Source: Segatella copri DSM 18205 | GTDB lineage: Bacteria > Bacteroidota > Bacteroidia > Bacteroidales > Bacteroidaceae | Reading direction: 5' to 3' | Assembly (NCBI RefSeq): GCF_025151535.1 | Contig: NZ_CP102288.1 | Coordinates: forward strand, 997,501-1,061,500 | Length of the DNA stretch: 64,000 bases | Shown here: piece after piece, positions 58,721-64,000 of the stretch | How positions within the stretch are numbered: position 1 is the first letter of the stretch | How the letters are laid out: each line of letters opens with the position of its first letter | The notes under the pieces: generated by a model | What the model was told of the DNA's origin: nothing | Databases searched by the model: none | Seen by the model: the letters and a program-made list of their open reading frames with translations, nothing else | Translations under genes and position numbers: made by a program

Positions 58721-60166
58721 ATGAAGACAAAAAATTTGAAGTATAATATCACAATTTCAACCGCTCCGACGATGCCAAAGCTGGGAAAAGGCACCGAATG
58801 TGTACAACTTTTGCTCTCTCAGGTATCAAAAGACATGCATGAACCCTTAGTTCCGATGCTCTTTCCGATACTCGGAGCGCAGGTAAGTGAGGCGAAATTT
58901 CAATATCCTGACCTCAGTTGGAAGGAATTATGTGGCATGATGGCCAATCTCGTGGCCGATTCGGGCTGTAATAAGGGACAACTGTCCAACATCGTGGAAG
59001 CTATCTGTCACAACTTCCGTGAACATGATGAGAAGGAACTTGATAAGCTTGTGGAATGGCAGAGACAGATGAAAACGAAGTCGGCCAACAAGGAGAAACC
59101 GGCACGCCCGGATGTGAGTTTCTGGTTTCCACCCTCAGATGTCACCAACGCCGCCTTCATCCAGAATGCCATGGGATGCGAGAAGTTGGGCGAGAGAACG
59201 CAATACCTCAATCTGCCCGAGGTGGAGATGGCGGACCGGATGTGTGGCGGACATAAGCAGATCTCTCAGATGCTGCGCAATATCTACGACCGCCAGCGAG
59301 CCGGAGCTCTGAGAGCAACGGCAGACGGCATAACAGGTAATCCGGTTCTGCGCGCCAATCTCACGCTCTCTTCTACCCCATTTGCAGCCCGCAAGTTTTA
59401 CAAGAACGAGCTCTTCAATGGTACTTTCGGCCGAATGGTATTCTCTTATAAGTCGCGTCAGGCGCGAGTGGGAAAGATTCCAAGACAGGGTGAATATGAT
59501 GCCTGTTTCTTTGAAAAGCTGGATGAGTATCTGGTGAAACTCAGCATCTGTAAGGGACGGTTTATCATCAAGCCTCTGAACTCGCTTACCGACCGTCTGG
59601 CGGCAGATATGGCTACGCTTGCTGACTTGACGGATGATGATGTGCTGTGGGATATCTCAAAGCGCTCCATCGTGTCGGCATGGAAGGCGGGCTGCCTGCT
59701 CTGGGTGCTGAACGACCAGACTTGGACGAAGGCGATGGGTGAGCTTGTGGAGTGGCTGGTTTATCATGATATCTGGAGCAAGATGCAGCTATTCGCCGAC
59801 CTGCTGAACCAGGATGCTGACTCGGTAAGCGAGGCGCAGCGAAGAGGACCTAAGAACCTGCTTGACGACCTGCCAAACCCTTTCAACGAGGCGCAGCTGG
59901 AATCGCTCCGCTTGCAGCTGGGGAAATCGAAAGATGGCACGAAGGGGCAAATCAGGAAATGGGTGTTTCGCAAGTTTATCACCTTTTCGGCAGAAACGGG
60001 GCTTTATACTAAGACTGAGGAGTACTTGACAGGAAGTGGGACGAGCGATGGAATCGCTCGGAACAGGGGCAAGAGTGGCGGCTCTGGAAGAAAGAAGAAA
60101 GAGGCTGATGACGAGCAGAAGGAGATGGCTGCTGATGCCAAGAAAAAGAAAGGGAAAGGGATATGA
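58721..60166 (+). CDS. DUF3987-like phage/plasmid-type replication protein
   Basis: 481 aa. The region LSWKELCGMMANLVADSGCNKGQLSNIVEAI (residues ~67-97) lines up with the P-loop part of DUF3987 proteins, but the loop reads DSGCNKGQL, lacking the GK[ST] of a working Walker A. Later LTLSSTPFAARKFYKNELFNGTFGRMVFSYKSR matches the family's sensor-like strand. The C-terminus is a Lys/Gly-rich basic tail (GRKKKEADDEQKEMAADAKKKKG). The gene overlaps the primase gene by 4 nt, so the two are co-translated. I infer a role in replication initiation together with the primase; enzymatic activity is doubtful. Confidence 0.7.
   Translation: MKTKNLKYNITISTAPTMPKLGKGTECVQLLLSQVSKDMHEPLVPMLFPILGAQVSEAKFQYPDLSWKELCGMMANLVADSGCNKGQLSNIVEAICHNFREHDEKELDKLVEWQRQMKTKSANKEKPARPDVSFWFPPSDVTNAAFIQNAMGCEKLGERTQYLNLPEVEMADRMCGGHKQISQMLRNIYDRQRAGALRATADGITGNPVLRANLTLSSTPFAARKFYKNELFNGTFGRMVFSYKSRQARVGKIPRQGEYDACFFEKLDEYLVKLSICKGRFIIKPLNSLTDRLAADMATLADLTDDDVLWDISKRSIVSAWKAGCLLWVLNDQTWTKAMGELVEWLVYHDIWSKMQLFADLLNQDADSVSEAQRRGPKNLLDDLPNPFNEAQLESLRLQLGKSKDGTKGQIRKWVFRKFITFSAETGLYTKTEEYLTGSGTSDGIARNRGKSGGSGRKKKEADDEQKEMAADAKKKKGKGI
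60039..60065. repeat. 27-bp hairpin repeat, copy 1 (inside the DUF3987-like gene)
   Basis: GACGAGCGATGGAATCGCTC core with arms GAGCGAT/ATCGCTC. A second copy lies at 61415-61441; 23 of 27 positions agree and one outer stem pair is swapped (G-C for C-G), keeping the pairing. Confidence 0.75.
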
Positions 60167-61134
60167 TGGAGAAATATGAGATTCAGAAACTGCGCGAACT
60201 TCCGATAGAGAAGGTTGCGAAAGAGATGGGGATGAAGGTGGAGCACCATAAGGCGCTCTGCCCCTTCCATGACGACCACCACGCCAGCCTTACGTTCAAC
60301 AAGACCAAGAACAGCTGCAGATGCTATGTCTGCATGAGGAGTTCTATCGGCACCATCGACCTGGTGATGAGATACCTGGGGAAGGATTTTCCGGCGGCTT
60401 GCCGATGGCTCGCCGAGGAACATCAGATTCAGCTGGAGGAGGATTCTTCTTCGGGCTCTTCATCCGATAGTTCTTCTTCGGGTGATGATTCGGGGAAATC
60501 TTCCTTCGATGCAAGCAGGTATGCTAGGTTCTTCGAACATCCCTGGCTCAACCAGGCAGCTCGGAGATTTCTCTTCGAGGAGAGGAAGATTGACTGGAGA
60601 GTGGTGAACTGGTGCAGACTTACTTCCTGGACGGATAAGAAGGGCATCAACTGGCTGCAGATTCCTTACTTCGATACCGATGGGCGGCTTATCGGTATTC
60701 AGAACCGAAACCTGGATTACAAGAAGGAGCAGGATGCTCCCCGCTTCAGGTTCCCTTACGGCGCAAGATGCAGCATCTATAACCTGCCGGTTGTGAAGAG
60801 ACTGAAGCCGGGCGATAGGCTGTTCATTACGGAGGGATGTAGCGACTGCTGGGCGATGCTTTCTGCCGGACATAAGGCGATAGCCATCCCTTCTGCCACG
60901 CTCCTCAAACCCGAGGATAAGCAGCTGCTGACGGATATCGGAAAACTGTATCAGGTGGAATTCCACATGTTTCCCGATCAGGATGTGCCGGGCGAAAGCC
61001 TCTTCATGCAACTCAGGGAGATGCTCCCCCAGCTGGTTCACCACCAGTTGCCACCGGGCTGCAAGGATTTCAGCGAATACTATCTTTTAGGGGCTGCTGC
61101 ACCTTCCGGGAGCAAGGAGCCGATAAACAAATGA
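60163..61134 (+). CDS. DNA primase-like protein: CHC2 zinc finger and Toprim domain
   Basis: 323 aa. N-terminal CHC2 zinc finger with ligands Cys33, His36, Cys54 and Cys57 (LCPFHDDHHASLTF, CRCYVC). A Ser-rich linker (~88-112). The Toprim domain has the catalytic Glu in LFITEGCSDCWAM and the Asp pair in FPDQDVPG. It lacks the full DnaG RNA-polymerase core length and the DnaB-binding C-terminus, as in phage and plasmid primases of Bacteroidota. The start codon overlaps the end of the DUF3987-like gene (ATGATGG). Confidence 0.92.
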   Translation: MMEKYEIQKLRELPIEKVAKEMGMKVEHHKALCPFHDDHHASLTFNKTKNSCRCYVCMRSSIGTIDLVMRYLGKDFPAACRWLAEEHQIQLEEDSSSGSSSDSSSSGDDSGKSSFDASRYARFFEHPWLNQAARRFLFEERKIDWRVVNWCRLTSWTDKKGINWLQIPYFDTDGRLIGIQNRNLDYKKEQDAPRFRFPYGARCSIYNLPVVKRLKPGDRLFITEGCSDCWAMLSAGHKAIAIPSATLLKPEDKQLLTDIGKLYQVEFHMFPDQDVPGESLFMQLREMLPQLVHHQLPPGCKDFSEYYLLGAAAPSGSKEPINK

Positions 61135-61150
61135 TTTAAAAATTGAGATT

Positions 61151-61375
61151 ATGGAAAATTTTATAAACCGCACGTATACGAAGAAGGAACTGGGGCTGAT
61201 GTACTTTCCCGAGAGTATGCCACGCACGGCCGTGAATCATCTCATGAGTTGGATTCGGCGTTGCCAACCGCTCTGGGATGAATTGCAGCAGATGGGATAT
61301 GAAAAAACTTGCAAGTCGTTCACGCCTAAGCAGGTAAAGGCTATTTTCGATAACCTCGGGGAACCGGGATATTAG
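61151..61375 (+). CDS. DUF4248 family protein
   Basis: 74 aa. The family pattern is present end to end: TYTKKELGLMYFPESMPRTA, NHLMSWIRRCQPLWDELQQM and FTPKQVKAIFDNLGEP. DUF4248 proteins are small helical proteins, probably HTH-like, found next to HU-HIG, DUF3987 and primase genes in Bacteroidales. 16 nt after the primase gene and likely in the same message. Function unknown. Confidence 0.88.
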   Translation: MENFINRTYTKKELGLMYFPESMPRTAVNHLMSWIRRCQPLWDELQQMGYEKTCKSFTPKQVKAIFDNLGEPGY

Positions 61376-61414
61376 TTATTGGTGATTAGTGTTTAGTGTT
61401 AACTTGGCGGGTGA

Positions 61415-61441
61415 CGGACCAGCGATAGAATCGCTGGGAAC
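61415..61441. repeat. 27-bp hairpin repeat, copy 2 (intergenic)
   Basis: CCAGCGATAGAATCGCTGG (61419-61437) is a perfect 8-bp stem with a three-base loop. It pairs in sequence with copy 1 at 60039-60065. Confidence 0.75.
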
Positions 61442-61505
61442 GGAGGCTTTTTCAATGTTGAACGTTAAGTGTTAAATGTTGAGTGTTTTAAAGAAAATGT
61501 TCCGC

Positions 61506-61562
61506 TATCGCATGGTATCGCACGCTATCGCACACCTGATAAATCGGGATTTCGTATCTTTG
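61506..61562 (+). promoter_or_regulatory. Promoter with three 10-bp phased TATCGCA words
   Basis: TATCGCA at 61506, 61516 and 61526, exactly 10 bp apart, then TATCTTTG at 61555-61562. The words cover the -33 region in place of a TTTG, as an activator or repressor site would. Drives the small lipoprotein-like gene and HU-HIG gene. The stretch before it (61376-61505) contains degenerate TGTTGAACGTTAAG words but no gene. Confidence 0.75.
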
Positions 61563-61664
61563 CATCGTGATTCAGAAAGCGCGCAAAATCACTTGCCCAG
61601 TTGGAGAAAAATATCTTCCTAATTGGGAAAATAAAAAAGAAAATGAAACCAAGACTCCAAGCCT

Positions 61665-61691
61665 CGAAACGAGTCGTTTCGCTAGCGAAAC
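61665..61691. repeat. Two overlapping perfect palindromes in the leader
   Basis: CGAAACGAGTCGTTTCG (61665-61681) and GTTTCGCTAGCGAAAC (61676-61691) share their middle arm, so only one can form at a time. They lie ~24 nt before the ATG at 61715. Confidence 0.8.
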
Positions 61692-61714
61692 TTAACAGGG
61701 GGCAGAAAAAAATC

Positions 61715-61903
61715 ATGAACCAGAACATGAAGGCATTCATCCGGTATCTCATCGTGGCGATCTGCTCAGCCATCGTCACCTTCCTATCCAGCTCCTGCAC
61801 GGCAGGACTCGTAATCGGAAAGAACCAGCGGCAACATCAGGAGAATAACATCTCCACCAAAGTAGATTCTACCTACTACGTGCCAACCATCACCATCCGG
61901 TAG
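61715..61903 (+). CDS. Small membrane/lipoprotein-like peptide of the cassette
   Basis: 62 aa from the ATG at 61715 (an AGGGGG precedes it; Met5 at 61727 is an alternative, and longer in-frame starts to 61601 lie in the structured leader). One hydrophobic segment (FIRYLIVAICSAIVTFLSSSC) ends in a Cys that could be a lipobox, then a polar tail (NNISTKVDSTYYVPTITIR). Its place just before HU-HIG resembles that of other one-helix peptides in these clusters and recalls the smalltalk peptide of the first cassette. Function unknown. Confidence 0.65.
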   Translation: MNQNMKAFIRYLIVAICSAIVTFLSSSCTAGLVIGKNQRQHQENNISTKVDSTYYVPTITIR

Positions 61904-61950
61904 GATTTACAAGTTAACAAGAGTATTCATCATTTAAAAATCAAAAGATT

Positions 61951-62502
61951 ATGGCAATTAATTTGAAAGCAAAGGAGACCCTTATCCAAGTAGGCGAAAT
62001 GAAGGGTCAGTACAGATTCATCCTCGGTACCGAACTTTACAACAAGCTCTCTGAGAGCAAGGTAATCAAGGAGGCGGCTATCAGAAGCGGCGTTAGCGTG
62101 GGCGTGATGCAGGTTTGCTGGGATGCAGCAGGCGAGGTTATCAAGGCGTGGTGTACCGAAGGCCATTCCGTAGCCGTTCCGGGATTGGGAACCATGCGAT
62201 TCGGCGTAAGAGCCAAGAGTGTGCCTACCGTAGGCGAAGTGGCTACCAGTCTGATTACCAACCGCCGTGTAATCTTCACCCCAAGCGTTGACATCAAGCG
62301 CGAGCTGCAGGAAACCTCCATCCAGATTACCTGTTACGACCGCAACGGCAAGGTGGTGAAAAACGTTACCTCCGACGATAAGGGCGATGTGGAAGACCCA
62401 GACAATAACCCAGGTGGCGGCGGTTCGGATAACACCCCGGGCGGCGGAAATACCGAAGGCGGTGGAACTACCGGCGGTAATGAGGGTGACGGTTTGGAGT
62501 AA
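61951..62502 (+). CDS. HU-family DNA-binding protein, HU-HIG type with Gly-rich tail
   Basis: 183 aa. Residues ~30-125 form the HU/IHF-like core: KVIKEAAIRSGVSVGVMQVCWDAAGEVI, then GHSVAVPGLGTMRFGVRAKSV and the DNA-arm region VATSLITNRRVIFTPSVDIKRELQ. A short beta segment (SIQITCYDRNGKVVKNV) follows, then a tail of ~35 residues rich in Gly, Asn, Thr and Asp, ending GNEGDGLE. The tail matches that of the decayed copy at 18759-19007. No smalltalk gene follows here. Likely DNA-bending architectural protein of the cassette. Confidence 0.92.
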   Translation: MAINLKAKETLIQVGEMKGQYRFILGTELYNKLSESKVIKEAAIRSGVSVGVMQVCWDAAGEVIKAWCTEGHSVAVPGLGTMRFGVRAKSVPTVGEVATSLITNRRVIFTPSVDIKRELQETSIQITCYDRNGKVVKNVTSDDKGDVEDPDNNPGGGGSDNTPGGGNTEGGGTTGGNEGDGLE

Positions 62503-62551
62503 GCGAACTCCCCGAAAAACCGAACAGCCCCCCTGATTTTACCACAATAAG

Positions 62552-62594
62552 AAAAGAGCCCCTGATGCAAGGAAACGAGCATCGGGGGCTTTTA
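62552..62594 (+). terminator. Terminator of the cassette
   Basis: AAAAGAGCCCCTGATGC (62552-62568) pairs with GCATCGGGGGCTTTT (from 62579), ending in T. It also ends just before the stop of the convergent membrane protein gene, so it may serve both. Confidence 0.85.
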
Positions 62595-62596
62595 TC

Positions 62597-63184
62597 TTAC
62601 TCCATTACATAGAGGATGGATGTATAGAGCTGCATCACGAGAATGTAGAAAAGAAAGCAGGGCGACAGGAGGCGGATGCCTTGATTCATCGCATCATAAA
62701 CCTGACTGATGCCCTTGATGCTCTCGCTCATGATGCCGTAACTCATGCTCATCACCATGACCGAGAAACAGATGTACGGAATGAGACTATGCGTGAACGG
62801 ACCCGGAAAGAGGGTTCCTACGGCATTCAGCAGAATGGCATGGGGCAAGAGGGTGAGCGCCAGCATGATACCTGCAGAGATGCATAACTCGATGAGCATC
62901 AGGCGCAAGGCCGTGCGCTGGCGATACTGGGTATGGTCGAAATGGAGCACCCTACTCTGCTTTACCACCCCGATGGTGATGCTGATGAGCACCAGCCATA
63001 CGAGCCATACTGAGGTGAGATGGTCTACAAAATGGCCCGTAAACCAGCGGATGCCCTCGGGGCTGGTAAGCGAATGGGTGAACGACTCGGGCATCGCAGC
63101 TGTAAGCAGCCACGAAACCAGAATCACCACTACTTCGGCTATTCCCAACGATAATGCCAGATAGGCCAATACTTTCTTATACAT
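62597..63184 (-). CDS. Polytopic membrane protein, possibly related to AbgT transporters (short)
   Basis: 195 aa, about five membrane helices (VLAYLALSLGIAEVVVILVSWLL, HLTSVWLVWLVLISITIGVV, LMLIELCISAGIMLALTLLPH, LIPYICFSVMVMSMSYGI, LLSPCFLFYILVMQLYTSI). The segment SPEGIRWFTGHFVDHLTSVWLV resembles the start of AbgT-type transporters, but the protein is less than half their length. No stop-interrupted continuation was seen, so it is either a short family of its own or a truncated relative. Just downstream of the response regulator gene on the same strand. Confidence 0.6.
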   Translation of the reverse strand: MYKKVLAYLALSLGIAEVVVILVSWLLTAAMPESFTHSLTSPEGIRWFTGHFVDHLTSVWLVWLVLISITIGVVKQSRVLHFDHTQYRQRTALRLMLIELCISAGIMLALTLLPHAILLNAVGTLFPGPFTHSLIPYICFSVMVMSMSYGIMSESIKGISQVYDAMNQGIRLLSPCFLFYILVMQLYTSILYVME

Positions 63185-63211
63185 TCTTTAAAAAGCGCTT
63201 ATTGAAACGAG

Positions 63212-63937
63212 TTATTCTTCATCTGCCTGCAGATGGTCGATATCGAGGATGCGGAGCTCGCAGGCTTTTACCACCAGGCGGGTGGCGTTGATGCCCATGC
63301 CGTGGTTGCCGTCAGGGAAGAGTTTCTGAACCAGTTCTGCCTGTCGCTTCTCCAGACTCTTTACGCCGAAAGGCATTCCGCGCAGGTTGGTAATCTGCTC
63401 CTTGGTATAGCCCAGCGCAAGATGGCGCAGGAAACGCTCGTCATACTCATCAATCTCATAATTCACCAGAGCCTCCTGACGCATCAGCTGGCTGTTTACG
63501 CTCCGCTTGAAACGGTCTACTATCTTCTGAAGGATAGGCTGGTTGAACACCAGTTTCTTACCTCCCATGCAGCTCGCCACATCGCCACGCGTAAGGAGTT
63601 CGCCACTCTTCAGAATGATGCCGTCGCAGCCCGCATCGAGCACATCTACCCAGAGTTTTTCGTTCAGAATTTCTCCTGTAAAGATGAGCACCTTCACGTC
63701 AGGATACTGCTCCTTGGTCTGGCGGCAGATTTCTACGCCTACCGTGGTGGAACCGCCCAGTCCGAGGTCGAGCAGAACCAGATCGGGCAACTGCTGCTTG
63801 ATGAGTTTCCAATAGGCTATTTCGCTCTCGGCAGTACCGATGATTTCAGCCTCTGGAATATCATTCTTGAAGATACCCTCTGTGCCCTTCAGTTCCAGGG
63901 GCACGTCTTCTACTATGATGACTTTAAAATTTTCCAT
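63212..63937 (-). CDS. Two-component response regulator with LuxR-like C-terminal HTH
   Basis: 241 aa. The receiver domain 1-120 has the acidic pair Glu10/Asp11, phospho-acceptor Asp57 in LVLLDLGLGG, Thr in VLIFTGE and Lys in IILKSGE. The C-terminal part (~150-225: YDERFLRHLALGYTKEQITNLRGMPFGVKSLEKRQAELVQKLF) looks like a variant HTH of the LuxR/GerE type. Output genes are not known. It is 27 nt from the membrane protein gene downstream, and the upstream frame at the window edge may encode its sensor kinase. Confidence 0.9.
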   Translation of the reverse strand: MENFKVIIVEDVPLELKGTEGIFKNDIPEAEIIGTAESEIAYWKLIKQQLPDLVLLDLGLGGSTTVGVEICRQTKEQYPDVKVLIFTGEILNEKLWVDVLDAGCDGIILKSGELLTRGDVASCMGGKKLVFNQPILQKIVDRFKRSVNSQLMRQEALVNYEIDEYDERFLRHLALGYTKEQITNLRGMPFGVKSLEKRQAELVQKLFPDGNHGMGINATRLVVKACELRILDIDHLQADEE

Positions 63938-63957
63938 TTTCTGATATTTTTATTTTC

Positions 63958-64000
63958 TTATGATTTTAAACTTTTCCATTTGATGCGTGCCGGCAGCACG
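63958..64000 (-). CDS. Possible end of a sensor histidine kinase (cut by window edge)
   Basis: Minus strand, last codons before TAA at 63958-63960 read VLPARIKWKSLKS. A hydrophobic residue followed by LP is the usual end of the HATPase_c fold, and a kinase gene next to a response regulator is the expected neighbour. With 13 residues visible the call is only a suggestion. Confidence 0.35.
   Translation of the reverse strand, partial: VLPARIKWKSLKS

Overview
The window looks like a chromosomal segment of a gut or rumen Bacteroidota, most likely Prevotella/Segatella. The grounds are: many promoters of the Bacteroidota type (TTTG, about 19-20 nt, then TAnnTTTG), few Shine-Dalgarno sites, PPi-dependent phosphofructokinase, an OMPP1/FadL-type barrel, a long-form HisG in a hisG-hisD-hisC operon, DUF4248, HU-HIG and 'smalltalk' proteins, and AAA-ATPase-like/PDDEXK proteins. 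No rRNA, tRNA or CRISPR array was seen.

Layout. 0-18 kb is mostly housekeeping: a cut-off CobW-type GTPase, an M48 lipoprotein, an NfeD/SPFH pair, a divergent UDP-GlcNAc 2-epimerase homologue, a cyclophilin, L-serine dehydratase, HtpG, an ECF sigma factor, PepD, an OmpH/Skp-like lipoprotein, endonuclease III, aroC/slyD and small exported proteins. 18.3-20.3 kb is gene-poor. It holds the decayed remains of a mobile-type cassette: an HU-HIG gene broken by an amber codon, an intact 31-aa smalltalk gene, an amidase tail, and a 162-bp palindrome built of TGACC words. A KilA-N gene follows. 21.5-42 kb is again core: an MltF-like transglycosylase, hisGDC, YgiQ, an amidase-like exported protein, a PlsC-type acyltransferase, PPi-PFK, a GH25 lysozyme, PrmA, a Trp/Tyr/Gly-rich exported protein, a FadL-like barrel, a candidate small RNA and DsbD.

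42-48.3 kb is a CzcCBA-type heavy-metal efflux operon. It is preceded by a His-rich small protein gene and by two dyads 20 bp apart over the promoter. 48.6-57.7 kb is a defence-type island: an AAA-ATPase-like/nuclease protein, a two-gene type III restriction-modification operon (mod-res) whose Res subunit ends in a LexA/S24-like peptidase domain, a long structured leader before mod, and a HIRAN-domain protein. 57.75-62.6 kb is a replication-like cassette: a small unknown gene, a DUF3987-like protein, a CHC2/Toprim primase, a DUF4248 protein, a small lipoprotein-like peptide and an HU-HIG protein. The window ends with a membrane protein, a response regulator and what may be the last codons of its sensor kinase.

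The most unusual pattern is non-coding. The two cassette loci at 18-20 kb and 57.7-62 kb carry short repeats of a locus-specific word (TGACC, GATTCC, GTTCC, TATCGCA) spaced 9-10 bp apart. Two of these sets are arranged as inverted arrays around an AT-rich palindromic core. Together with the adjacent primase and DUF3987-like genes, they suggest an origin or operator system of a chromosomal satellite-like element. A separate family of ~190-245 bp palindromic interspersed elements sits mainly between convergent genes.
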